Assembly (NCBI GenBank): GCA_947594855.1
Contig: CANQEL010000006.1
Coordinates: forward strand, 57,687 to 121,686
Direction: 5' to 3'
DNA: 64,000 nt
Source of the DNA: an uncultured Lachnospiraceae bacterium
Lineage (GTDB): Bacteria > Bacillota > Clostridia > Lachnospirales > Lachnospiraceae
In this document: positions 51,533-61,422 of the stretch, one piece after another
How the letters are laid out: every line of letters begins with the position of its first letter
Position numbering within the stretch: the first letter of the stretch is position 1
The notes under the pieces: generated by a model
What the model saw: only the letters and a program-made list of their open reading frames with translations
The model's database searches: none
What the model was told of the DNA's origin: nothing
Position numbers and translations under genes: made by a program

Positions 51533-51743
51533 CTATCAATCACACGAATAAATATGTTTTTCAATATTCTAAAGTGTTGATTCTTTTTTAGCTTCATATA
51601 TTTTACCGGAAATACTATTTTAGCAATAGACAAAGCACATAATTCAAATCCACAAAATCTGTATTATGCTAAGTTCCATTCCAATCAAGTTCCAATATAA
51701 TTTGTAATAATCCTGCTCTCTCTTTTGACAAATTGATTGACAT
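51533..51743 (-). pseudogene. Decayed terD paralogue
   Basis: Starts well, with GGGAGGG before ATG 51743, and reads MSINLSKERAGLLQIILELD, then WNGT and a stop: the start of a TerD. Further on, IVFPVKYMKLKKNQHFRILK followed by NIFIRVID matches the segment IVFVVNIYDARKRNQHFGLI of the paralogue at 50661. The middle, including the calcium loop, has been lost. It sits between the Ca2+ ATPase and terD genes and shows that the cluster had at least three TerD paralogues. Confidence 0.85.
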
Positions 51744-51745
51744 AC

Positions 51746-54418
51746 TTAACCCTCCCCACTTTTATTCTTATAAACAATACACTTACGGATCAAATCAATT
51801 GGAATCATTGTTACAGCAAGAATAATAGTTACAATCCACCCCTCGACTCCAAATGGAACACAACTAAACATATTTCCAATCCATGTAAATACTACAAGAG
51901 GCACCAAGGCCGCATTGACGATAATTGCCTGAACAAGCACAATAGTAAACCAAACCTTTAAAAATCCAGGATTAGCACCAAGATTTTTAAAGATTCCAAA
52001 TCTATCATCACGCACATTAAATCCATTAAATAATGCTGATACAATAAACAAAACAAAATATGCCGTATATTTTTGTGCATCATTTTCAAAAAACTGGTTA
52101 AAAAATGGTACATTTAAAAACACAAAACTAATAATTGTTAACCATGCACCCATAATAAGAATCTGCGAAAACATCTTCTTACCTATGATACTTTCGTCTC
52201 TTCTTCTAGGCTTTTCTAACATATATTTTTCTAATGCCGGCTCATTACCAAGCATTATTGCTCCAAGACCATCCATTACAAGATTTACAAACAACAAATG
52301 AGTAACCTTAAGTGGTTCTTCTATGCCAAAGAAAGGACTAATAGCACTAACAAATACTGCAGCCACATTAATAACCAGCTGAAACTTACAAAACTTAAGT
52401 ATATTGTTATAAATTGTACGTCCATACAAAATAGCATCCTTAATTGACCTAAAGTTATCATCAAGAACAACTATTTCACCTGCTTCTTTTGCAGCTTCAG
52501 TTCCACTACCCATTGCAAATCCAACATCTGCTCTCTTTAACGCGGGAGAATCATTTACACCATCACCCGTCATTCCAACAACAAGATTCATTTCCTGACA
52601 AATTCTAACCATCCTTGATTTATCTGTTGGAAGTGCTCTTGCAATAACCCGTATATCTTTAACAATAGCTTTTAACTCATCATCTGACATTTGCGCGAGT
52701 TGCGCAGATGTTAAAGCTATATCCATATCACTTTTAATAAGTCCAGCATCCTCTGCTATTGCAATAGCAGTTTCAAGTCTGTCACCAGTAATCATTACTA
52801 CTTGGATTCCAGCATCTTGTACTTCTTTGATAGCATCTTTTGCTTCAGGCCTTACATCATCTCTAATTGCCACAAGTCCAATAAGAATAACATCATCATT
52901 AATCTGATCTTGAACCATCTTCTTATTAGAATATCCAAAAGCCAACACTCTCATTGCTCTTGAAGCGAGCTCATTGATTTTTTCATTAAGCGCATCTATA
53001 TTAATATCTATCACTTCGCCATTTTCATTTATGGCCTTAGTAGATTTTTCAATGAATTTCTCTGGTGCGCCCTTGTAAAATGTTTTGTTTAAATCTGTAA
53101 TTTCAACTTGACTGAATTTGTTAGCAGAATTAAACCCTTGTGAAGCACCCGCAATATATGTTGTATCGCTACTTATAAGCCTATAATTATCTTCTCCTAA
53201 GAACCTCATTAACGCCTGATCTGTCGCATTGCCGCCGATTACCTTATGGGAACCGTCATACATTGATGCAGAGTTCATTCCAATTGCAACATCAACCATT
53301 GTTTTAATTTTGCCATAATTTTTTATCTCATTAAAAGGAATCTCATCACCATTAGCAGTAAAAAATTCAACAACCTCAAGCGAACCTTTTGTTATTGTTC
53401 CCGTCTTATCACTAAATAAAATATTTAAGGACCCTGCTGTTTCAATACCTACTGCTTTTCTTACTAACACATTGTGATCTAACATTTTCTTAGTATTCTG
53501 CATTAATACTAAAGAAATCATAAGCGGAAGCCCCTCTGGCACAGCACACACGATAATTACAATAGCAAGAGAAACAGCCTCGACTAAATCCTGAATAATA
53601 TTTGACCAACCAGTAGAAAAATAAGCCCCAAATCCACCAGCTCTAAGAACAAAAAATGTAATATATAATACTGTAATAACCGCTGCACCAATATAACCAA
53701 ATGTTGATATCTGTTTTGCAAGAATTCCTAGCTTAACTTTTAATGGAGAATCCAGTTCTTCATCTTGCATATCCTCAGCCATTTTACCCATCATTGTTTT
53801 CATGCCAACTTTGCGAACATCAAGAACACCTTCGCCATCAAAAACTATTGCTCCCCTGAAAAGAGAATTATCATCTACAAACACATCACCTGTTATCTCC
53901 TCAGGAAACACTTTTTCTTCTGAAGCAGCAAATTTCTTACATTCCTCCGCTTCACCATTAAGCGCAGAATTATCAACTCTCAAATCTCCATTAATCAAAA
54001 TACCATCGGCAGGAATTTTATCGCCTGACTGAAGAAGAATCTTATCTTCAACAACTACATCGTCAACATCAATAACTGTTACCATTCCGTTACGATATAC
54101 CTTACATGTATCTTTCTTTTGACCGTCTTTCAATTTTCTATATGCTGTATCACTAGCAACACCTGTCTTGGCAGACACTGTAGCTACAATTAATACAGCA
54201 ACAATTGTTCCAACCGGTTCATATATCTCTGCATATCCCAAAAAGAACATTACTATCATTATGCCTGCGATAACAAGCAAAATTTTAATCATCGGATCAC
54301 CAAAAGTTTCCTTAAATTCATCCCAAAAAGTGGTTGGTTCTGAATTTGGAATAATATTAGTTCCATTTTTTTCGCGAGACAGCTTTACCTCTGCATCACT
54401 TAATCCATTGTACTTCAT
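51746..54418 (-). CDS. P-type Ca2+-transporting ATPase (PMCA-like)
   Basis: Cation pump of 890 residues. Cytoplasmic N-terminus, then TM helices, the actuator motif LNGEAEECKKFA near residue 155, the phosphorylation motif FSDKTGTITKG (Asp about 345), nucleotide-binding NATDQALMRFLGE and KGAPEKFIEKS, hinge MTGDGVNDSPALKRADVG and six C-terminal TM helices. The TM4 PEGLPL sequence is that of calcium pumps of the PMCA/SERCA group. In published Ter clusters calcium ATPases accompany TerD genes, consistent with calcium signalling. It is the first gene of the long minus-strand run. TGGAGGAT precedes the start. Confidence 0.92.
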   Translation of the reverse strand: MKYNGLSDAEVKLSREKNGTNIIPNSEPTTFWDEFKETFGDPMIKILLVIAGIMIVMFFLGYAEIYEPVGTIVAVLIVATVSAKTGVASDTAYRKLKDGQKKDTCKVYRNGMVTVIDVDDVVVEDKILLQSGDKIPADGILINGDLRVDNSALNGEAEECKKFAASEEKVFPEEITGDVFVDDNSLFRGAIVFDGEGVLDVRKVGMKTMMGKMAEDMQDEELDSPLKVKLGILAKQISTFGYIGAAVITVLYITFFVLRAGGFGAYFSTGWSNIIQDLVEAVSLAIVIIVCAVPEGLPLMISLVLMQNTKKMLDHNVLVRKAVGIETAGSLNILFSDKTGTITKGSLEVVEFFTANGDEIPFNEIKNYGKIKTMVDVAIGMNSASMYDGSHKVIGGNATDQALMRFLGEDNYRLISSDTTYIAGASQGFNSANKFSQVEITDLNKTFYKGAPEKFIEKSTKAINENGEVIDINIDALNEKINELASRAMRVLAFGYSNKKMVQDQINDDVILIGLVAIRDDVRPEAKDAIKEVQDAGIQVVMITGDRLETAIAIAEDAGLIKSDMDIALTSAQLAQMSDDELKAIVKDIRVIARALPTDKSRMVRICQEMNLVVGMTGDGVNDSPALKRADVGFAMGSGTEAAKEAGEIVVLDDNFRSIKDAILYGRTIYNNILKFCKFQLVINVAAVFVSAISPFFGIEEPLKVTHLLFVNLVMDGLGAIMLGNEPALEKYMLEKPRRRDESIIGKKMFSQILIMGAWLTIISFVFLNVPFFNQFFENDAQKYTAYFVLFIVSALFNGFNVRDDRFGIFKNLGANPGFLKVWFTIVLVQAIIVNAALVPLVVFTWIGNMFSCVPFGVEGWIVTIILAVTMIPIDLIRKCIVYKNKSGEG

Positions 54419-54866
54419 AGATAATCCTCCATGTTTTTATTATGTATAACATCTAAAACTGTATATAATTTTGTGAATTATCGTTAAAAATAATCTTACA
54501 ACTCTAATTAAACCAACTTTTTTCTAAAACCCAATCTGTAAAATTCTCATTTTTTTATAAATTTGAGGAAACCTAATAATCATTTCATTTACTAAATGTT
54601 GTTTTTTGTTAATCGTATATACAATCTTCAAATAGATTTTAATATCTTTTTATTACAGCTTACTTTTTCAAATAATTTAGACATTATTTATTTTCTTTAT
54701 AGTTTCTACCAAAAATCTAATTATAGTGATTATATCAACTATTATACATATAGTCAATAATACAACACCAAATTTTATTGATTTTTTTCTTCCACCAAGT
54801 TATAATGCAATAATTTAGATTTAATCTAGATGACTGAAAGAAAGAATACGAAAGGAAATTATAGTT
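54419..54866. other. AT-rich intergenic region, no gene seen
   Basis: About 450 bp of very A/T-rich DNA upstream of the P-type ATPase. It probably holds the promoter of the Ter run, but I could not settle on boxes. Confidence 0.5.
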
Positions 54867-55224
54867 ATGACACACGATTTTCATTATATTTCAAAAAGTA
54901 ATAAAGATGTGCAGAAAGCAATCATAATATTTTGGATATGATTTCAATTTTAATATTGAAGTGAATGATGATAATATTTATTCTCCTAAAGAAATCAAAT
55001 AAATTCTCATGTATTCATTTGGAATCATAAGTTATAAATATGGATATGGAAGACCAGAAAATTCAACAAAAGTAATAACTATAAAGAAAGTCAATTATTT
55101 GACTTCGAAAATATTACACAGTCGTGATTTCGCTATAATAAATATCATAATGGCGAAAAATACAGGCAAGACAGCACATATTTGCACATATCTAAAGCCT
55201 ATGAAACTTGGAATAGATATATGA
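54867..55224 (+). pseudogene. Broken gene on the plus strand, family unknown
   Basis: Opens at ATG 54867 after AAAGGAAATTATAG with MTHDFHYISKSNKDVQKAII, then shifts frame. In the next frame it runs FGYDFNFNIEVNDDNIYSPK, a stop, then MYSFGIISYKYGYGRPENST and KNTGKTAHICTYLKPMKLG to a final stop at 55224. At least one frameshift and one stop interrupt it. The parts look like one protein of about 115 residues. No family is recognised. It may be a lost toxin or regulator in the accessory region. Confidence 0.4.
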
Positions 55225-55447
55225 CTATCTAAGTATAATGACTCATACCGGCTGTCTGAGTAGTATTCAAAAGTCCTTTTATACAGGCGAAATTTTCCTC
55301 ATGCTCCTGACATGAATTTTGATTTTTTCTGTGGATTGGTCTCTTGTCTACCCTGCTAGAGTGTATTTCCCCTGTCTTATCTGAATTGTTTATATCTTGG
55401 ATTATTGGTTTAATCACCTTAAATCCTGACACGGGAATCAGATGCTT

Positions 55448-58399
55448 TTACCCTCTTTCTATAAAAAAAAATGCAAATTCATTGCTAATCGTTGCTCCCG
55501 TTCCATTCTCTATTACAGTCCCACGATATGTACCAGCCTCCTTTTCTGCATCTACAATCTCTCCCTGTATCCCTTGAAAGGGCAGTGCGGTAATTGGTCT
55601 GATTTCTCCATTCTGCATTATTCCCATGGATGCATCATAAATTTCAGCAGGTATCTGTACTCCCTTTTCTACTCTGGCTTCAACCTCCACCACCACATGA
55701 TAATAAAATCGTTTTGCTACCGGTGGCTCATCCAAGTGACCTGCCGGATATATTGCATTTGTATGTAACATTTCATCTTTCTGTGGATTTGATATAAATA
55801 CAAACCTGAAAGGAATTCTCAGTATATCTAAATAGTAACCTAAAACAGCGGCATATACCTCACATTCTATATACAGTGGCCCACGCTGCCCCTCTGCATA
55901 GGCCTTCACATCCTGAAAAAATTTACCTTCTTTAAATGTAAGTACAGCAGCCGCTCCAACCTGCTGTCTTGCGACATATCCCGGAGTATTTATCCCTAAA
56001 TATTGGAAACACGGGGCGAAAAAGACCATCTGCGTGAGCTGCCGAAGCTGCTCCTGTGTACATTCTACATTATTTCTCAACATCATTTCATCCTTTATTC
56101 CCTGTGGCTTTAACATCTTCGTATAAATTTCCAGATATTCTACCGCCGGGAAATTTTCATCACAGCCTTTTCCCAATAAAATGGGGGAATCCGGTACTCC
56201 AGGGATAATGTACACATCTGACAGTGTATTTGGCATAGAAAAAAACTTCCCATTTACCCTGCAGTTCCACCATAATTTTACCTGTGTAAATTGTATTCTT
56301 TGATCCACACATGCCTTCACAGACGACTCCATTTCCACCTCATAATCTACCCCAGCCTTTCTCCCCTGGGCCTTATATGTAAACTGGTCAAAAAGTTTTT
56401 TCTCCCCCTGCATAACGGTAGCCGAAAAATCTACGGAATAGATTCCCGCCTTTACCTTTGAATTGTCCGTAATCCTGTATTTGACTTTAATTTTAACCTT
56501 GTCTAATTGATCCGCAATGTATACAGCTGGAGCCACACAGTGGTTTTCATAGGTCCATTCTGGTCCGGCTATGGTTCCTTTATGATTCCGGCATCTCACT
56601 GAGCTGACACTATACTGATCCGGGGAATGTTGAAAAGTAATGGAAAGAAGTTTTACGGAAATATCCTCCTTATCATCCTCATCCGGTTTATCCTCATGCA
56701 ATTTATTAATATGTGAAACAATACTGACAGCGCCGGTCATAGCAACCACACTACCTATCGCAAAAAGCTCTGCATATTTTCCAAGTGATTCTACGACAGA
56801 AGCCTCTCCAACTGCTGCCACGGCTCCGGCTGCTACTGTTGTCCCCGATGAAAACTGAAGCGCCTTTGTCAATGTCTTTGCATATGTCTTTCCAAGAGAA
56901 CCTACTGCCCGAACAGCTTCCTCCAACTTTATTTTAGCTTTCACATACAGTTCCCATGCGCTTTGCAGCATCTTTTCATGGTTCGATACATAATTTATCA
57001 GTGCTGCGATAACGCTACCGGATGCGCAGCATGCACAGCCGGTCATAGCAGTACCGAAATCAATATAAGAGGTAACAATTTGCTCCGCCTGCCAATGTTT
57101 CATGTCGGAAGCTGCCTTCTTTGTATAATTTATCCGGAACTGATATAGTTCTGAGCGAGTCGTCTCCAATGTCCGCTGTGCCGGAAATATACCACCTTTC
57201 CCTGCAGTAATTCCAATTCCATCTGTCAGTTCGCACGCCATACCTCCCTCAAAGGAAACAAGAGCAAGCAGATCATCCTCAAAAATAAAGGGATGGTTTT
57301 CCATAAAATCTGCCGCATCCTTTTCTGTCAGCACTTTTTCAAAAATGGCAACAGTATGAATGTAATTCTCACACAGCATCCCCGTATTTCTATCATATCC
57401 ACCTATCCTGAAATCGCCCGCTTTCTTCCGCACCAGCGCTGCCCTGGCTGTCTTTTGACAAGCGGCCTTGTTGATATATGACGAAACAGATTTTCCATCT
57501 ACACAGAGAATCACATCTACCCAGCTATAGTCCGGCTCTTTGGCATCCAGACAGATTTCTTCCTCTCCATACTGAAAAATAAAAGCTGTCTTATCCCCCG
57601 TCTTGTCACAATATACCGTTATACTGTCATCACACCCAGGTACTCCATTGGTAAAGAGAATCTGCCTTCCAGCTCCTCCCGGTCTTATGTATAACTTTAT
57701 ATAAATAGAAAATTTTCCAGAAGCAAATCCTCCCGGATTAATCCCCTCCGGTTCTGAAAAAGTGACAACTCCACCGTCTCTGGGGCAGTAAATATCCACC
57801 AGATCCATAAACGTACATCCTGCACGATTATACGCCGAAACACCTTTTCCACTCAGATCCGGCATTCGCTCCTGTGTCATATCTATAAACCCGACCAGTT
57901 CTGGCATACTATCCGCCTTATACTCTGTCTTCATAAAATATTTGCGAAATGCCTGCTCGTCCAATACCGAATTATACAGACGAAAGCTCCGTACATACCC
58001 GGTAAATTCTTTACCTAGCAGAAAATCATTATCATTTCGGATATTTCCCGAATAGGAAATATTTCCAAAAATATTTCCATTTATCAATATGCTTATCTGT
58101 TTACCGTCAAAGCCCATATAAAGATTTACCCACTCATATTCCGGTATCTTCAAAATCTCGTTCCGGATGACAATACTATTCCTTCCTATTTTTAAAATAA
58201 CCTTATTCTGCACAATCCCCAGGCTGAATCCCTCTTCCTGGGAGACCAGAACGCTGCAGTCTCCATCCGTATAAAACCAAAGATCAAATCCGAAACATTT
58301 TCCAGAAAATTTTGCACCACTTACGGATATATAATGACCATATCCAATGGTATTATCAATCCTATATGCGGTATATACATTTTTTACTTTATTTTCCAT
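55448..58399 (-). CDS. Two-LamG protein with transglutaminase-like C-terminus
   Basis: Protein of 983 residues (ATG 58399 has GGGAGGG at seven bases). Two concanavalin-like LamG modules occupy about 15-160 (DLWFYTDGDCSVLV, NLYMGFDGKQISILINGN) and 210-370 (FSIYIKLYIRPGGAG, VILCVDGKSVSSYINKA). A hydrophobic, Ala/Gly-rich helical part (440-585) follows, with GCACCASGSVIAALINYV and TVAAGAVAAVGEASVV. The C-terminal 380 residues are a beta/alpha region whose last part has IECEVYAAVLGYYL, YYHVVVEVEARVE and IYDASMGIM, a Cys-His-Asp order like transglutaminase-type enzymes. No signal peptide is seen. It follows the Hint protein with ATGA-type overlap, so both are made together. Function is unknown; a processed toxin or surface cargo is conceivable. 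Confidence 0.6.
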   Translation of the reverse strand: MENKVKNVYTAYRIDNTIGYGHYISVSGAKFSGKCFGFDLWFYTDGDCSVLVSQEEGFSLGIVQNKVILKIGRNSIVIRNEILKIPEYEWVNLYMGFDGKQISILINGNIFGNISYSGNIRNDNDFLLGKEFTGYVRSFRLYNSVLDEQAFRKYFMKTEYKADSMPELVGFIDMTQERMPDLSGKGVSAYNRAGCTFMDLVDIYCPRDGGVVTFSEPEGINPGGFASGKFSIYIKLYIRPGGAGRQILFTNGVPGCDDSITVYCDKTGDKTAFIFQYGEEEICLDAKEPDYSWVDVILCVDGKSVSSYINKAACQKTARAALVRKKAGDFRIGGYDRNTGMLCENYIHTVAIFEKVLTEKDAADFMENHPFIFEDDLLALVSFEGGMACELTDGIGITAGKGGIFPAQRTLETTRSELYQFRINYTKKAASDMKHWQAEQIVTSYIDFGTAMTGCACCASGSVIAALINYVSNHEKMLQSAWELYVKAKIKLEEAVRAVGSLGKTYAKTLTKALQFSSGTTVAAGAVAAVGEASVVESLGKYAELFAIGSVVAMTGAVSIVSHINKLHEDKPDEDDKEDISVKLLSITFQHSPDQYSVSSVRCRNHKGTIAGPEWTYENHCVAPAVYIADQLDKVKIKVKYRITDNSKVKAGIYSVDFSATVMQGEKKLFDQFTYKAQGRKAGVDYEVEMESSVKACVDQRIQFTQVKLWWNCRVNGKFFSMPNTLSDVYIIPGVPDSPILLGKGCDENFPAVEYLEIYTKMLKPQGIKDEMMLRNNVECTQEQLRQLTQMVFFAPCFQYLGINTPGYVARQQVGAAAVLTFKEGKFFQDVKAYAEGQRGPLYIECEVYAAVLGYYLDILRIPFRFVFISNPQKDEMLHTNAIYPAGHLDEPPVAKRFYYHVVVEVEARVEKGVQIPAEIYDASMGIMQNGEIRPITALPFQGIQGEIVDAEKEAGTYRGTVIENGTGATISNEFAFFFIERG

Positions 58400-58401
58400 A
58401 T

Positions 58402-59991
58402 TCATTCCCTCCCGTTATATTTCATCTCTCGATTCAGTTCTGCCACCAGCGCTTCTAATTCCTGCTGATATCCTTCCTTCTTCTGCGATGGCTGTTCCTT
58501 TTTCTTCCCTATCCGGTTCTGACATCCAAAATCTCCCGTATAAAATCCTTCTGCCACCAACGCTTCCTCTGAATCAATGCGAACACTGAAAACTTCTTTA
58601 TTATATTCTATCAAATGCAATTCTTTGATCGAATCTCTTCCATCGTACATTTCCAGGATATCAGCCGCCGAAAGCTCATCCGCCCTCTTCCAGCCGCCCT
58701 GTGTCAGCATGGGATGATCCCGTGTCACACAAATGCATTTACCCCTTTCCGTACCTATCATAGCCAGGGTTTCTTCCCTTCCCCGGATCACTTCTGTCAC
58801 TATGGCAGAGCTTCCCTGTATCTTTATCTGATCCCCCTGACGGATTTCCTCTATAAATTTTTCCGAGTAGTCCGCCATTAAAATGCGGGTTCCTTTTGCA
58901 AAACATCCCCACTCAATCTTAATGGGATTAATCGCACAATAAGAAGGATCCTTATGCTCAATATCCATGCTTGATATGGTGATAGGAATAGCAATTCCCT
59001 TTTCTGTCTCAACATACATTTTACAGTAAAACTGGGCATCATTTGTCAGATGAAACTGTGATGAATCCAGCCAGTCATGCCAGTTTGACGGGAATTTCCA
59101 TGACAATGTTCTGTCGGATATTGCCCATTCAATTTTATTCCAGAAACTCATATTAAAATTGGCTGCCCCTTTATCAACCAGCTGCAGCATAAAGTCTTTA
59201 TTTTTGTCTACATAAATCGGGGAAAATCCTTTCATAAATGTTACAGAACCTGAGAAATCAATATTTACTTCCACCTTATTATCTTTTGTATTTACATTAT
59301 TATAGTAATAATCACAACCCTTTCCTGTACGGTTATTGTAGTAGAGAACCGTCTTTTTGGCACCTGGATGATTCTTTGGCATAGGGTCCTTCACCACCAG
59401 TTTTTCAACAATGTTATTTTTCCCTAATACCTTCAGTGCGTCCGTCTCATGTGTTTCACTCACAAGTCGTTCATGCCCATCTTTATCCTTTACAATCTTG
59501 TAAAATGTAGAAATTGCCTGAAATTCATAATCATTGCTTTTTATCAGGGACGAGGATTTACAAAGCGACTCTCCTTCCAGATTATGCGCATCGCTTACTC
59601 CCACAGCAAAGCCATCCAGGGACTGATTGTTTGTCTTATCATACAATTGTCCTATAATGGCCAGACTCTTGTTTTCTTCCACCATAGACATTCCGGAGGA
59701 AGTATACACATTAGTCTGGATATCATAATTCAGCGTGCGTATCCCTATGGAATCTTCCAAGCCATAATTATCCCCTTCCGGCAGTGAAGATTTCAAAAGA
59801 GGAGCCGTAGTCAGTCCGTTTGCTACACGCCTCTCCTGTTTACTGCTATAATGCAGAATCTTATACAATTCCGGACAGTTTTTTTTCAACCTGTCCTCTC
59901 CTCCCAAACGTCCCATTATAAACTGAAATTCATTTTCATCAGCTAGATTGTGGTATATTTTTACTGTTTGTTGATTTAACAATGTTTTCAA
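58402..59991 (-). CDS. Hint (intein/hedgehog-type) domain protein
   Basis: Protein of 529 residues. The first 360 residues are unrecognised, of mixed beta/alpha composition. A compact Hint domain spans residues 363-492: it starts at Cys363 (WGCFAKGTRILMADYSEKFI), has the block B CVTRDHPMLTQGGW (T-x-x-H) and ends EGFYTGDFGCQN. No homing endonuclease is inserted, so it is of the 130-residue self-processing kind. A charged tail of 37 residues follows. The domain probably cleaves itself off, releasing the N-terminal part, or attaches it elsewhere. Start codon is TTG 59991 with GAAGGAAA upstream. It overlaps the LamG gene and forms an operon with it. Confidence 0.75.
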   Translation of the reverse strand: MKTLLNQQTVKIYHNLADENEFQFIMGRLGGEDRLKKNCPELYKILHYSSKQERRVANGLTTAPLLKSSLPEGDNYGLEDSIGIRTLNYDIQTNVYTSSGMSMVEENKSLAIIGQLYDKTNNQSLDGFAVGVSDAHNLEGESLCKSSSLIKSNDYEFQAISTFYKIVKDKDGHERLVSETHETDALKVLGKNNIVEKLVVKDPMPKNHPGAKKTVLYYNNRTGKGCDYYYNNVNTKDNKVEVNIDFSGSVTFMKGFSPIYVDKNKDFMLQLVDKGAANFNMSFWNKIEWAISDRTLSWKFPSNWHDWLDSSQFHLTNDAQFYCKMYVETEKGIAIPITISSMDIEHKDPSYCAINPIKIEWGCFAKGTRILMADYSEKFIEEIRQGDQIKIQGSSAIVTEVIRGREETLAMIGTERGKCICVTRDHPMLTQGGWKRADELSAADILEMYDGRDSIKELHLIEYNKEVFSVRIDSEEALVAEGFYTGDFGCQNRIGKKKEQPSQKKEGYQQELEALVAELNREMKYNGRE

Positions 59992-60473
59992 TATATTTCC
60001 TTCTTCCGTGTTTATACATAATAATTTTTTGTTGTTTTTTATTATAGCATAGCATTATACGGTTATCAATAGTATTATAGTTTAATTTTTTACATTAATA
60101 TATATAAATAATTGGTAATAATTTTACTTTTATTTATGTTATTTTATTTATGTTATTTTATTACCACAATGCATTAAAAAAGCCGAAAAGTCCGCTGTTT
60201 AAGCGGCTTCACGGCTTTCCGTTTATTAATCAAGATCGGCAAATGCTAATCAACTTTGTTTAGAAATTATCCTTTGCCATATTTATGATGCTTTTGATTA
60301 TTTGATATATCCATATTATCTGCCTATATTAACTGATGTTATTAATTTTTTATGGGGGATAATAACACTGACCAAATCTCTGCAAAAAAATTTCACTCAT
60401 GATACTGTTATATTAATCTAAATTTTAGCCAAGTAACTGTCTTATTCGAATTTACCTTTTTATCATAAAAATT
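59992..60473. other. AT-rich spacer, no gene seen
   Basis: Holds the hairpin at 60180-60222 and direct copies of ttatttatgttatttta; no coding frame is supported. Confidence 0.5.
60180..60222 (-). terminator. Terminator-like hairpin
   Basis: On the minus strand aaagccgtgaagccgctt pairs with gcggacttttcggcttt through two stems and ends in tttttt. It lies after the decayed AlbA-type gene and before the Hint gene, so it would stop transcription from the DUF2130 unit. Confidence 0.7.
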
Positions 60474-61421
60474 TTAACCAAGATGCAAATTTTCCTCACC
60501 ATTTAACAGTTTCAGATACTTATCACATACCCTACACAGCACCATAATTTCAGATGCGTTGATATTGTATTCCGGCAGACACCTAACATCCTTTTCGCAT
60601 GCTTTCTTGATTTTATCAAATCCTCATACACATTTATCCGAATCTGATTGCAGTTACTATAATCCTTTTGAACTACCACATTCAGCAATATTTCTTGAAA
60701 TGTTTCCTACAGTAACATAAACTGTTCGATTCTCCGAATCCTATCACAATAAATTAAAACTTCCAAATATTTCGTGTAAACCAAATCAACTGTTTTATAA
60801 ATCTGTTACAATAAAGAGTCATGCACTTCGTCCTAATATTTTTAATCATCATCCTATTTTCCAAAATAACCAATCTTAATATACGAACCATAACCCATTT
60901 CTCCAAAGATTCATAAAATACCAACATTGCAATGCGAATCAAATAGCCTTCCTCATCAAAAAGATGAGATTTTTCCATCAATATCGTATCTTCAACACTT
61001 GTCTTTTCCGGTATCAACCTGCCATGCCCGACTGCCTTTCCTTTGAATAACTCTATTGTTCCCTGTTTTAAATCCTAGACTTTCAATTTGAAAATCGGCA
61101 TACTATCATATATTCTGCATTGAGATTTTAGGAGTGCTTTATCCAGTTCTTTCCCAGTAATCGTCCTCATAGTGCTGCCGAAACGATAAAAATATTTCCA
61201 TGATAACTAATATGCAAAGAGAACTTATCCACACTAATTTCAATATACCGATTGTCACCTTCATACAGCAAATTGACACCTACTACAATACCCATTGTAT
61301 CCGTAATCTTGTTTGGAATAACCTTCGACAGCTTTTCCAATATCTCCATTATATCTAGCTTTGTCAGCGTAAATTTAATACCACTCTTCAACATATCCAT
61401 AACTTTTCTATCATACACCAT
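60474..61421 (-). pseudogene. Decayed Schlafen/AlbA-type ATP-binding protein
   Basis: Remnant of a gene of about 320 codons. The first frame (61421-61167) ends LHISYHGN; a shift then gives YFYRFGSTMRTITGKELDKA and KSQCRIYDSMPIFKLKV, stop TAG at 61077-61075, then HLFDEEGYLIRIAMLVFYES, a further shift and several stops, QIYKTVDLVYTKYLE, RETFQEILLNVVVQKDYSNC-like ETFQEILLNVVVQKDYSN and the final CLPEYNINASEIMVLCRVCD. These pieces line up in order with AlbA_2/HATPase_c_4 proteins such as the intact gene at 25969. At least two frameshifts and about five stops show it is dead. It starts one base after the DUF2130 gene stop, so it was the second gene of that unit. Confidence 0.8.
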
Positions 61422-61422
61422 A

